Positions 43,141-50,771 of a stretch of DNA of 64,000 bases are shown in pieces. The DNA lies in assembly GCF_030705605.1 (NCBI RefSeq), contig NZ_JAPCKK010000021.1, forward strand, positions 62,001 to 126,000, given 5' to 3'. Source of the stretch: Paenibacillus zeirhizosphaerae (lineage in GTDB: Bacteria; Bacillota; Bacilli; Paenibacillales; Paenibacillaceae). Below the pieces are notes generated by a model. That model saw only the letters and a program-made list of their open reading frames with translations. It was not told where the DNA came from and did no database searches. The translations under genes were made by a program, and so were the position numbers. Position 1 is the stretch's first letter. Each line of letters begins with the position of its first letter.

Positions 43141-44265
43141 TCAATATTGCAGACCAAGGGGGGGAAGCTTGCTTAAGTCCAGCAGCCAGCGCGCGTAGCC
43201 CATCGGGTGGGCGTAGGACATTTTCCATTCATGGATCATACCCGCTTGTTCGAAACCGTAACGCATATCACGGCCGTTGCATTCAATAAAGTAGAGCTGA
43301 CCTTGCTCTGTGACTCCGACGTCAAGCCCCACATCCGCAAGATGCGGAAGCTTCTCGGCCAGTGCTTCAGCGATCTGCTGGGCGAAGCTTTGCAGCTTGC
43401 GTATCAGCACCTGTGCATCGAGGTGGGGAAGCGCGATGGAAAGCGTTTCGAGAACGGAAGCCACCGAACCGCCTTGCGCCACATTGGAGACAAACGTGTG
43501 GGACGGCGCGATTTTGGCGAACATGCCGGTCAGATGCCAGCCTCCGCCATAGCTTCGCTGCACTGTCATGCGAATATCGAACGGACGCCCGCCGCAGGTT
43601 GCCAGCGGAATAGTTTGCTGAATGATGTAGGGCTCTTTTTTCGTCATTCTTCCCAGACTATAGGTCAGATCTTGGGCACTTAAATATCTTGTTACCCATC
43701 GCTGCTTCTTCTGGCCTGTCTGCCTATTTGGTTTATAGTGAAGCCTCCACACACCACCGTTCTTCTGTAGGCGCATAATCCCTCTGCCTACACTGCCGAA
43801 GCAGGGCTTTAAGATCAGGTCCTCATACTGGTTCATCATTTGCGTCAGGGCCTTCCGTCCGGCTGGCAAAGATGTGGGCACATGCTTGCTCAGCGTCGGA
43901 TGCCGGGACAGTATTTTGTGAATATCCCATTTACTGAAACGGGTCTGGAGGTTGAAAATCCGGACTCCATTGTTCCAGAGGCTGGCAAGCTTCAACCGAT
44001 TTGCCCGGCCACCGTGTATGGCACGGTTGTGAATCACGGAGGGCAGCGGGATCACCGCCCGGCTGAATCTACCATTATAAAATATATAAGCAATGCATTC
44101 GCGTGCGGCAGGATTAATATCCTCCAAACGCAGGTAGCACGGGACCAGCCCGTAGCGGCCGCCGGCCTCTTCATAGTTGAGCAGCGATTCATGACCCGGC
44201 CGTCCTGTAGGGATTTTGCCGTATGCAGCAGAGTTCAGCAGTATACCGGCATACTCGAGAGGCAT
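43141..44265 (-). CDS. YheC/YheD-family spore coat-associated ATP-grasp protein
   Basis: A 374-residue protein. The N-terminal part (AGILLNSAAYGKIPTG, YEEAGGRYGLVPCYLRLEDI) and middle (SVIHNRAIHGG, FNLQTRFSKWDIHKIL) match the YheC/YheD family; the ATP-grasp fold spans about 125-355 with LILKPCFGSVGRGI (lysine for ATP), PFDIRMTVQR, FVSNVAQGGSV and DVGLDVGVTEQG...FIECNGRD, the metal-ligand segment. In B. subtilis these proteins are linked to the spore coat; the substrate is unknown. ATG 44265 has a perfect AAGGAGG site. It is divergent from the glycosyltransferase operon at 44461, which supports a spore-surface neighbourhood. Confidence 0.86.
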   Translation of the reverse strand: MPLEYAGILLNSAAYGKIPTGRPGHESLLNYEEAGGRYGLVPCYLRLEDINPAARECIAYIFYNGRFSRAVIPLPSVIHNRAIHGGRANRLKLASLWNNGVRIFNLQTRFSKWDIHKILSRHPTLSKHVPTSLPAGRKALTQMMNQYEDLILKPCFGSVGRGIMRLQKNGGVWRLHYKPNRQTGQKKQRWVTRYLSAQDLTYSLGRMTKKEPYIIQQTIPLATCGGRPFDIRMTVQRSYGGGWHLTGMFAKIAPSHTFVSNVAQGGSVASVLETLSIALPHLDAQVLIRKLQSFAQQIAEALAEKLPHLADVGLDVGVTEQGQLYFIECNGRDMRYGFEQAGMIHEWKMSYAHPMGYARWLLDLSKLPPLGLQY

Positions 44266-44460
44266 GACCGATCCTCCTTGTCAGGGGCAGTAATTGAACA
44301 ATGGTATTATATGTACCCGCTTGGCCGCATGGGACAGGACACCCGCCTTAACTTGTGACGGATGGCGTGATTTAGGCCGGAATCCGTACCTCACAGGGAA
44401 GGGTGTATATGATGATATAAGGGTTTCATTAACCGATTGAGAAAGGGTGTGAATGCTCCA

Positions 44461-45615
44461 ATGCGTCCTCCCAGGCTAGCTGTCGTGACCCCGGGGTCCT
44501 TTGTCATACCATCTACCCGGAGCAGTTCTGTTGAGCGGGTGATCGAGCATACCATTCCTCCTGTGGCGGATCCGCGACGGACGCGGATTTACGGAATCCG
44601 GGGAGAAGGGCTGCCCGCCCGAGGCAGGCTGAACCGCATACCATGCATCAGATATCCGCGCGGAAAAAAATATATTCCCTCGGTCATCAGGGATTTGAAG
44701 AGATGGTCCGCACAGCTCGCGGATGTACACAATCGCCCTTTCGCCGCCTACCGGATCAAGAGAGCCTGTCCTCATATTCCTGTTATTTTGACGCTTCACT
44801 CCACCACCTTTATGCGTCCGCCTTATATGATTCAGGGCAAGGAAAGCGCGCTGCTTGCGCCGCTTGACCGGATTGTGGTGAACAGTGAATACGTAAAACA
44901 GGTGGTCATCAGCAAGGCGCCGCAAGCAGCGGACAAGATCATGATCAATTACCCCGGGGTTCAGTTGGAACACTTCCGGCAGCGGTGGACGGCAGAAGGC
45001 GAAGCGGACCGTCTGGCCAGATTGTATGAGGCGGGCTGGCATAACCGGAGAATTCTTCTGTATGTGGGCAGACTGGTCCCGGGCAAGGGAGTGCACCGCT
45101 TGTTTGAAGCGCTCCCTCGGATCATCGCTTTCTGCCCGGATGTGCTGCTGCTTGTCGTTGGCAGCGCATTTTACGGCCGCCGCCGCTCGACCTCTTATAC
45201 AAGGGTGCTGGAGGAGCAGGCGGCGAAGGTAAGAGACTATGTGCGCTTTATTCCTTACACTCCACATGATCAGTTGGCAGGCTGGTATCAGCTTGCGGAT
45301 CTTGTTATCGTTCCTTCACTGCGGGACGAGGCCTTTGGTCTGGTCAATCTGGAAGCGATGGCGGCGGCGGTGCCTGTTGTGGCTGCCCGTACTGGAGGAA
45401 TACCGGAGGTGGTCAAGGATGGCATTACAGGCATGCTTGTCTCTCCCGAGCGGATAGAGGTGGAGCTGCCCGAGGCAATCATACGTCTACTGCAGGAGCC
45501 GATGACAAGAAGGCGGATGGGACTTGCGGGCTTGCAGGAAGCAAGCGGCCGCTTTTTATGGGAGCATGCCTCGAAACGCTGGGCCGAAATGATCGCACAA
45601 ACAGCCCGAAGATGA
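44461..45615 (+). CDS. GT4-family (GT-B) glycosyltransferase, CotSA-like
   Basis: A 384-residue glycosyltransferase with GT-B architecture. The acceptor domain begins RLAVVTPGSFVIPSTRSSSVE; the donor domain from about residue 195 has ILLYVGRLVPGKGVHRL, VIVPSLRDEAFGLVNLEAMAA with the E-x7-E nucleotide-sugar motif, and GGIPEVV. CotSA-type enzymes make sugars of the spore coat. The start codon is uncertain: ATG 44461 gives MRPPRLAVVTPG, with AAAGGG 13 bases upstream. It is the first gene of a plus-strand unit running to a terminator at 50618. No clear promoter was found; a sporulation sigma factor is plausible but not shown. Confidence 0.86.
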   Translation: MRPPRLAVVTPGSFVIPSTRSSSVERVIEHTIPPVADPRRTRIYGIRGEGLPARGRLNRIPCIRYPRGKKYIPSVIRDLKRWSAQLADVHNRPFAAYRIKRACPHIPVILTLHSTTFMRPPYMIQGKESALLAPLDRIVVNSEYVKQVVISKAPQAADKIMINYPGVQLEHFRQRWTAEGEADRLARLYEAGWHNRRILLYVGRLVPGKGVHRLFEALPRIIAFCPDVLLLVVGSAFYGRRRSTSYTRVLEEQAAKVRDYVRFIPYTPHDQLAGWYQLADLVIVPSLRDEAFGLVNLEAMAAAVPVVAARTGGIPEVVKDGITGMLVSPERIEVELPEAIIRLLQEPMTRRRMGLAGLQEASGRFLWEHASKRWAEMIAQTARR

Positions 45616-45755
45616 ATGGGCCTCTCCATTAACAAAGTACGGCCTGTGAATCTGTGTGTTCCTGATAGATTAGGACAAATGCCGTTACGGGGTACTGTAG
45701 GGCGTCATAAAATGCTGAAGGCTTGCAGCGTAGATGCAAGGGAGGAAGCAGATCG

Positions 45756-46580
45756 ATGAAAAAAACGCAACGGAGGTTTATACGAACAAAAAAATCCGCA
45801 TCCGCATCGGCAAAACGGAATGGCAGGGGTTTGCCCCGTCAGGGGGTACGCCCCTTAGTATCCGTGATTATCCCTGCGATGAATGAAAGCCGCACGATCG
45901 GTAGGGTCGTCCATGAGGCTCAGCATGCCAGTCATCCGGTGGAAGTTATTGTCGTGGACAACGGATCGGAGGATAACTCCGCTGCACTGGCTGCAGCGGC
46001 CGGAGCTAAAGTGATCCGCTATGCCGAACCGCTTGGCCATGATGTCGGGCGCAGAATTGGGGCTGCGGCAGCGGAAGGGGAGGTGCTTCTCTTCCTGGAT
46101 GCGGATATGGTCATATCGGCCGCTGAGCTGCAGCCTTTTATTGAAGCTATTTTGCAGGGGGCTGATGTGGCACTGAACAGCTACAGCGGACCTGTTGACC
46201 GGAATCCGATCCATAGGGTCGTTGAAGCAAAATTTATGTTGAATATTCTGCTGGCCCGCCCCGATTTAATGGGAGCCTCCTTAATGGCTGTTCCGCATGC
46301 GCTGAGTCGCAAAGCCGCCCACATCCTGGGGGAGGCCTTGGGGCAGCCGCCGCTGGCTCATGCCATGGCTATTGTCACGGGATTAAACGTCAGAACGGCT
46401 GCCGCCATTCCTGTTGGGAAATTGAACGTCAAAAGGTGGTCCGGAAGTTATGATCCGCTGGAGGATCTTGTACTGGAGGATCATGTGCAGGCGATTTGCT
46501 GGTTGACTGATCAACTCGGTCCACGTGCCGGATTTAGTGATCTTGGACGAAGGAAAAGTGCTGTCGGGGGGATACCGTGA
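45756..46580 (+). CDS. Family 2 glycosyltransferase with Lys/Arg-rich N-terminal extension
   Basis: A 274-residue GT-A enzyme. The first 35 residues are strongly basic and low in complexity (KKTQRRFIRTKKSASASAKR). The catalytic domain starts PLVSVIIPAMNESRTIG, with VVDNGSEDN, the HDVGRRIGAAAAEGEVLL segment and a DAD metal motif in LFLDADMVI. ATG 45756 follows AGGGAGGAAG. It shares clear blocks with the next gene (LG(H/Y)DVGR-IGA, AVPHALSR, PPLAH), so the two are tandem paralogs. Acceptor and donor sugars are unknown. A 140-base gap with no recognised feature separates it from the GT4 gene. Confidence 0.84.
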   Translation: MKKTQRRFIRTKKSASASAKRNGRGLPRQGVRPLVSVIIPAMNESRTIGRVVHEAQHASHPVEVIVVDNGSEDNSAALAAAAGAKVIRYAEPLGHDVGRRIGAAAAEGEVLLFLDADMVISAAELQPFIEAILQGADVALNSYSGPVDRNPIHRVVEAKFMLNILLARPDLMGASLMAVPHALSRKAAHILGEALGQPPLAHAMAIVTGLNVRTAAAIPVGKLNVKRWSGSYDPLEDLVLEDHVQAICWLTDQLGPRAGFSDLGRRKSAVGGIP

Positions 46581-47506
46581 TGATGGGAGGGAAGAGAAGA
46601 TCCGCCTCCAGGCTGCACCGGCGGGCGATCAGCCGAGGACGGACAAAAAGTATGCGTCGGGTTCGGCCTCGGCCGGCTTCGGCTCGGCGCCCGTTAAAAA
46701 AGAGCAGTAGCGGACCTCCGGCAGTAGCTACCCCGTTCATCTTAAACAGGTCGGCAGCCGCCGTTGTAACGGCCTGCAACGAAGAGGATACCATTGCGAA
46801 TGTGCTTCGTGAGCTCAAGCGTCTCCCTCTGCAGGAAATCATCGTTGTGCTGAACGGCTGCCGTGATGAAACATACCGCAGGGCGCTCGAATTTCCAGGG
46901 ATTCTGATTGTGAACATCCCTGAGAAGCTTGGATATGATGTGGGACGTGGGATTGGGGCACGACTGAGCACGGCGGACTGCGTTTTATTTGTGGATGGAG
47001 ACATGAGAATTCCCGCTGAGGAGCTTTATCCGTTTCTGTCGGCCGTCGATCAAGGGTACGATGTGGCACTTAATCACTTGACTCCGCTGCTGCCCCCGTT
47101 CAAAAGGCAGGACAGTGTGACCCGCTGTAAAGGATTTCTGAACAGGCTGCTGAAACGATCTGATCTAGGAAATGATTCCATGACGGCTGTCCCTCATGCC
47201 CTTTCCCGCCGTTGCCTGGAAGAGATCGGGCCACAGACGCTCGTGGTGCCGCCGCTTGCCCACTCAACCGCGATATTGAAAGGGATGAAGGTAGCTCCTG
47301 CCCATACCGTAGATGTGCTTACCCGCAACAAAAGACGCCATTCCTTAAACGAGGGGGCCGGGAATCCGGTGGAAGCGCTGATTGTGGGCGATCATGCCGA
47401 AGCTGCGGCTTATGTGCTATCCATGATGGGGCGAGGCAAGATGCCGGCATCCCTATCCACGGTCCGGGTCGAATTGGCCAAAAGGAGGAATGGGCTATCA
47501 CGTTAA
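46580..47506 (+). CDS. Family 2 glycosyltransferase paralog with Arg-rich N-terminal extension
   Basis: A 308-residue GT-A enzyme paralogous to its upstream neighbour. About 45 N-terminal residues are Arg/Lys-rich (KRRSASRLHRRAISRGRTKS, then RRVRPRPASARRPLKK), followed by AAVVTACNEEDTIANVL, VVLNGCRDET, YDVGRGIGA and a DGD metal motif in LFVDGDMRI. ATG 46580 overlaps the previous stop by one base (TGATG); GTG 46577 directly before is an alternative with a G-rich site. Its own stop overlaps the start region of the next glycosyltransferase. The order suggests tight translational coupling. Confidence 0.83.
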   Translation: MMGGKRRSASRLHRRAISRGRTKSMRRVRPRPASARRPLKKSSSGPPAVATPFILNRSAAAVVTACNEEDTIANVLRELKRLPLQEIIVVLNGCRDETYRRALEFPGILIVNIPEKLGYDVGRGIGARLSTADCVLFVDGDMRIPAEELYPFLSAVDQGYDVALNHLTPLLPPFKRQDSVTRCKGFLNRLLKRSDLGNDSMTAVPHALSRRCLEEIGPQTLVVPPLAHSTAILKGMKVAPAHTVDVLTRNKRRHSLNEGAGNPVEALIVGDHAEAAAYVLSMMGRGKMPASLSTVRVELAKRRNGLSR

Positions 47507-48294
47507 CCAGTATTATTATTCCGACTTATAACGGCCTTCATCTGCTGCGACCGTGTGTGGAGGCCATCCGCACCTTTACGGATACCCCTTATGAAATCAT
47601 TGTTGTGGATAACGGCTCCAGGGATGGAACCGCAGTTTATTGTGAAAGGGAGCGGATAACCAGTATTTGGAATCCGAACAACAGCGGTTATGCGGCTGCT
47701 TGTAATTTGGGATTAAAGCTGGCTTCGGGGGATCATCTGCTCCTGCTGAACAATGATGTAACCGTTATGCCGGGCTGGCTGCGCATCTTGCAGACCGCAC
47801 TGCACTCCGATGAGCGGGTCGGAGTAGTGGGGCCTGTTACCAATTATGCAAGCGGCATTCAACAGGTGGAGACCGGAGCGGACAGCCTGAAGGCCTATCT
47901 GCGGTTTGCCGAGGACAACAACCAGAGCGACCCGTCCCGCTGGATCGAGACAGAAAGGCTTGTGGGTTTCTGCCTTTTATTCCGCAGAGAGCTGCTGCAG
48001 CGGGTAGGGTATCTGGATGAGATTTTCAGCGGCGGCCATTATGAAGATGATGATTACTGCTTCCGCGCCCGGTCGCATGGATACCGCCTGCTTGTGTGTG
48101 GAGATTGTTTTGTACACCATGAGGGAAGCGCCAGCTTCAATTTGATGGAGGAGGAAGCAAGGAAGGCACTGATACAGCGAAATCATCAAATATTTGTGGA
48201 TAAATGGCAGGTGGATCCTTTACGTTTTATCGAAAAGCCGGGCGAAACCGTATCTCTCCGTACTGAACGGGACAAAAAGGGAGTGAAGTTATGA
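47497..48294 (+). CDS. Family 2 glycosyltransferase, apparent ATC start codon
   Basis: A 265-residue GT-A enzyme: TSIIIPTYNGLHLL, VVDNGSRDGT, NNSGYAAACNLGL, an LLNNDVTVMPGW metal region and a C-terminal EDDDYCFRARSHGYR with FVHHEGSAS, typical of rhamnosyl-type GT2 proteins. A perfect AAAGGAGG (47481-47488) is followed eight bases later by in-frame ATC (47497), which would give (M)TLTSIIIPTYNG, a normal GT2 beginning. No ATG, GTG or TTG lies in frame near it; the nearest in-frame ATG is 285 bases upstream inside the previous gene. An ATG one frame off sits at 47490. Either a non-canonical start or a one-base difference is involved. It overlaps the next gene by 4 bases. Confidence 0.8.
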   Translation: MTLTSIIIPTYNGLHLLRPCVEAIRTFTDTPYEIIVVDNGSRDGTAVYCERERITSIWNPNNSGYAAACNLGLKLASGDHLLLLNNDVTVMPGWLRILQTALHSDERVGVVGPVTNYASGIQQVETGADSLKAYLRFAEDNNQSDPSRWIETERLVGFCLLFRRELLQRVGYLDEIFSGGHYEDDDYCFRARSHGYRLLVCGDCFVHHEGSASFNLMEEEARKALIQRNHQIFVDKWQVDPLRFIEKPGETVSLRTERDKKGVKL

Positions 48295-49022
48295 AGGGAG
48301 TTATTTTGGCAGGAGGCAAGGGTACACGACTGCTCCCGCTGACTTCAATCGTTAACAAGCATCTGCTTCCGGTAGGGAAATATCCGATGATTATGTATGG
48401 AATTGAACGTTTGAGACAAGCGGGCGTTACGGAGATTATGCTGATCATAGGCAAACAATCAGCCGGTCTGTACACAGATTTGCTCGGCAGCGGCAGCAGG
48501 TATGGCGTTGAACTTACGTACCGCATTCAGGAAGAAGCGGGCGGAATTGCCGAGGCGTTGATGCTGGCCAAGAACTTTTTTAAACCCCGGGAGCAGCTCG
48601 TCGTGCTGCTGGGAGATAACCTTTTTACAGACGATTTGCTTCCGGTTATACAACGTTTCCAAAAACAGCCGGCAGGAAGCGCCAGAGTTCTGCTTAAAGA
48701 AGTTGAAGATGCAAGAAGATACGGAGTTCCTGTCTTTCGCTCGGACAACCCGCATAAGATTGAGCGGATTGAAGAGAAGCCGAGGCATCCGCAATCCTCC
48801 TATTGTGTCACAGGCATTTATTTATACGATACCTCGGTGTTCCAGCTTATTCAGCAAGTCAAGCCATCCGCGAGGGGAGAGCTTGAAATTACCGATGTGA
48901 ACAATCGGTATGCTGCTGACAATCGTTTGGAATACGACGTTCTGCAGGGCTATTGGAGTGATGCCGGAACCTTCGAGTCCTTAAGCGAGGCAGGAGGGCA
49001 TATGGTGAACAGACAGATTTAA
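48291..49022 (+). CDS. Sugar-1-phosphate nucleotidyltransferase (RmlA/SpsI-like)
   Basis: A 243-residue nucleotidyltransferase that should activate a hexose-1-phosphate with dTTP or UTP. It begins MKGVILAGGKGTRLLPLT, the signature pyrophosphorylase loop, with KHLLPVGKYPMI, LLGDNLF (metal aspartate), GVPVF and IEEKP, and YWSDAGTFESL near the C-terminus. It is shorter than glucose-1-phosphate thymidylyltransferase RmlA (about 290), like the SpsI protein of the B. subtilis spore polysaccharide operon. Its ATG overlaps the previous stop (ATGA) and has AAAGGGAG upstream. No RmlB/C/D set for dTDP-rhamnose is complete in the window. Confidence 0.86.
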   Translation: MKGVILAGGKGTRLLPLTSIVNKHLLPVGKYPMIMYGIERLRQAGVTEIMLIIGKQSAGLYTDLLGSGSRYGVELTYRIQEEAGGIAEALMLAKNFFKPREQLVVLLGDNLFTDDLLPVIQRFQKQPAGSARVLLKEVEDARRYGVPVFRSDNPHKIERIEEKPRHPQSSYCVTGIYLYDTSVFQLIQQVKPSARGELEITDVNNRYAADNRLEYDVLQGYWSDAGTFESLSEAGGHMVNRQI

Positions 49023-49177
49023 GGACGCCCATCGTTTGCTCAATCTGCCGAATAGGCGATTGCTTACGAACCAGGAGCCCTGATTTTGAATACCTTGTAG
49101 AGACGTCAGACTGATTCTCTGCAGCGTAGAAGATTATTCAGAATTGGGGTGAACAGGAGCAAAGAGGGAGGGGCCTT

Positions 49178-49465
49178 ATGGAACAAAAGGTTGATGAAAT
49201 ACTGCTGCACGTATCCCATTCCCAACAACAACTGGCCAGGCTGCTGGAAACGGAAAGGCACGTTGCCGTCCGTATGGCGCAAATTATTCATCAATTGCCT
49301 GACGAAGATCCTGAATTCGGCGGTTTAGACGGGCTGATGGACAGTTCATCAGAGGTGAACAAAAGTGTGATTGCTTACCTGAATGGTCTTGCTGACCTGC
49401 AGGAGTCGATGGCGGAGCTTCTGGAAAGGGTAATGAAGGAATTAAACGGACGGGATGAGGAGTAG
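49178..49465 (+). CDS. Small helical protein 1 of the spore-glycan unit
   Basis: A 95-residue acidic, alpha-helical protein with no signal peptide. Two helices of about 25 residues (LLHVSHSQQQLARLLETERH and VIAYLNGLADLQESMAELLE) are joined by a proline- and aspartate-rich loop. The same two-helix plan, with a central glutamine in the first helix, recurs in the next two genes, suggesting diverged duplicates. I do not recognise a family. AGAGGGAGGGG precedes ATG 49178. It lies between the nucleotidyltransferase and the Arg-rich protein; a structural or scaffolding role in the spore layer is only a guess. Confidence 0.72.
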   Translation: MEQKVDEILLHVSHSQQQLARLLETERHVAVRMAQIIHQLPDEDPEFGGLDGLMDSSSEVNKSVIAYLNGLADLQESMAELLERVMKELNGRDEE

Positions 49466-49489
49466 ACGTAAACCGGGCGGTGATGAAAC

Positions 49490-49828
49490 ATGAGCAAAGA
49501 ACAGGCCATGATGCATATGCTCGAGTCCGCTGCAAAAATGCAGTGGAATATCGCTATGATTCTGGAGGCCAAAACGGTTGAAGCCGAGAAAGCCCGTAAC
49601 TGGATCATCAATCATGTCGGAATGCAGGCTTTCGAGCAGAACGAGGACCAGCTTAAGAAGCCGCTGGAGATTCACGAGCAGTTGGTCGAAATGCTGGAGG
49701 GATTGACCCGTGTGCAGACAGGGCTCTGTAATAACATGAAGGCGCTGCTGGAAGCGGATGAAGGCTCCGAAGGCGGAATGGGTGGCATGTTTGGTGACGG
49801 AATGGGCGGGGAAGATTTCAGTACATGA
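49490..49828 (+). CDS. Small helical protein 2 with Gly/Met/Asp-rich tail
   Basis: A 112-residue protein: two helices (MMHMLESAAKMQWNIAMILE, EIHEQLVEMLEGLTRVQTGL) like its neighbours, then a tail GSEGGMGGMFGDGMGGEDF that is glycine-, methionine- and acid-rich and probably disordered. No signal peptide or known domain. It starts 25 bases after small protein 1 with a GGGCGGTGA-type site, and its stop overlaps the next ATG (ATGA). Confidence 0.72.
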   Translation: MSKEQAMMHMLESAAKMQWNIAMILEAKTVEAEKARNWIINHVGMQAFEQNEDQLKKPLEIHEQLVEMLEGLTRVQTGLCNNMKALLEADEGSEGGMGGMFGDGMGGEDFST

Positions 49829-50139
49829 ATCGGGGAAGCGAACAAGAGATCAAGCTTTCACTGCTTGAATCCATTGTCCTAAGCCAGCAAGCCGTGGCAA
49901 GGATGATGAACAGCGTATCGGATATCATTCCGTATTCAGGCATGCCCGCCAAAAGTCTGGAGGAGACGCTTCGTCTCCTAACGTCTTACCAGGAGCAAAT
50001 TACCCGCATGATCACGGGGATCTCGTTGAATCGCCGACTGGAAGGAAGCCCCGCCTCGCCATGGATGAGCAGCATGCAAGGCTTATATGTCCCTGTAACA
50101 GACCAACATGCAAGGAAGGAGGGACCGAATGAAACTTAG
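49825..50139 (+). CDS. Small helical protein 3
   Basis: A 104-residue protein with the same helix-loop-helix plan (LLESIVLSQQAVARMMNSVS and LEETLRLLTSYQEQITRMIT) and a polar tail. Translation is coupled to the preceding gene by a 4-base overlap, and its own end overlaps the start of the Arg-rich gene by 11 bases. Unrecognised family; the first helix aligns by eye with that of small protein 1 (S-x-x-Q-x-x-(L/V)-A-R). Confidence 0.72.
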   Translation: MNRGSEQEIKLSLLESIVLSQQAVARMMNSVSDIIPYSGMPAKSLEETLRLLTSYQEQITRMITGISLNRRLEGSPASPWMSSMQGLYVPVTDQHARKEGPNET

Positions 50140-50548
50140 GCTTAAGAAGAAAACCGGCAAAAAAAGATTGGGTTACGGAAGAAGGACGCTTGTAAAGAAA
50201 AAGAGAGTGAGAAAGATGGTCAGCAAGCTGCTGAAGGTGCGAAAAAAACGGCTGATCCGGCACAAACGGTCGCTGAGGCTTTCGAGACAACGCCGTCTCC
50301 TTCGTCGTCGGAGGCATGTCCGGCCGCTGGATTTTACAGTTCCGGTTGAAACGCCCCCGGCTCCCGCCCATGCTCCGGTAACGGATCCGCCGATAGCGGC
50401 GGCTGAGACCGAGGCTGAGGCTGCCGGGACGCTGCCGCAAGATGGGACAGCATTCAACAAAGGCTATGAGGACGCCTACCAGCAGGGCTTTAACCACGGA
50501 TTTTCCAAAGGCTACGAAGAGGGCAGCAGTCTGGTCAATCAGGCGTAG
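50129..50548 (+). CDS. Arg/Lys-rich small protein with Gly-Tyr-rich C-terminus
   Basis: A 139-residue protein. The first 70 residues are almost wholly basic (KLRLKKKTGKKRLGYGRR, later HKRSLRLSRQRRLLRRRR), resembling protamine-like or coat-type cationic proteins. A proline/alanine-rich acidic linker (about 75-110) leads to a C-terminal stretch NKGYEDAYQQGFNHGFSKGY, which recurs in similar form at the N-terminus of both CgeB-like proteins downstream. ATG 50129 has AAGGAGG six bases upstream. No signal peptide. It is last in this unit; a terminator follows. No family recognised; the composition suggests binding to a polyanion, possibly glycan or coat. Confidence 0.75.
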   Translation: MKLRLKKKTGKKRLGYGRRTLVKKKRVRKMVSKLLKVRKKRLIRHKRSLRLSRQRRLLRRRRHVRPLDFTVPVETPPAPAHAPVTDPPIAAAETEAEAAGTLPQDGTAFNKGYEDAYQQGFNHGFSKGYEEGSSLVNQA

Positions 50549-50566
50549 TTCCGCTTCATGAACAGA

Positions 50567-50618
50567 AACACGGCAGACGGCCGCAGGCAGATGCTTGCGG
50601 TTATTTGCCGTGTTTTTT
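50567..50618 (+). terminator. Terminator closing the first glycan/spore unit
   Basis: AACACGGCA (50567-50575) pairs with TGCCGTGTT (50606-50614), with CCGC/GCGG inside, and six T follow. It divides the locus into two transcription units, 44461-50548 and 50772-59093. Confidence 0.85.
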
Positions 50619-50771
50619 ATACGTATATAGACGTTTTCTTTCTGTGATAGGCGGATTCATAGAGGACAAAAGCCAATTTTTCTCCTTACGGAGGCAGTCG
50701 TCCATGATGCATTTGACCCCGCGGCATATATAGGTTAAGAGACGGAAGTCGAGACTACAAGAAGACAGGTG

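Noticed and set aside
47212..47496. N-terminal extension of the third GT2 protein to the nearest in-frame ATG
   Set aside because: It would overlap the preceding gene by nearly 300 bases, is Cys/Arg-rich without domain similarity, and ignores the perfect ribosome binding site at 47481.
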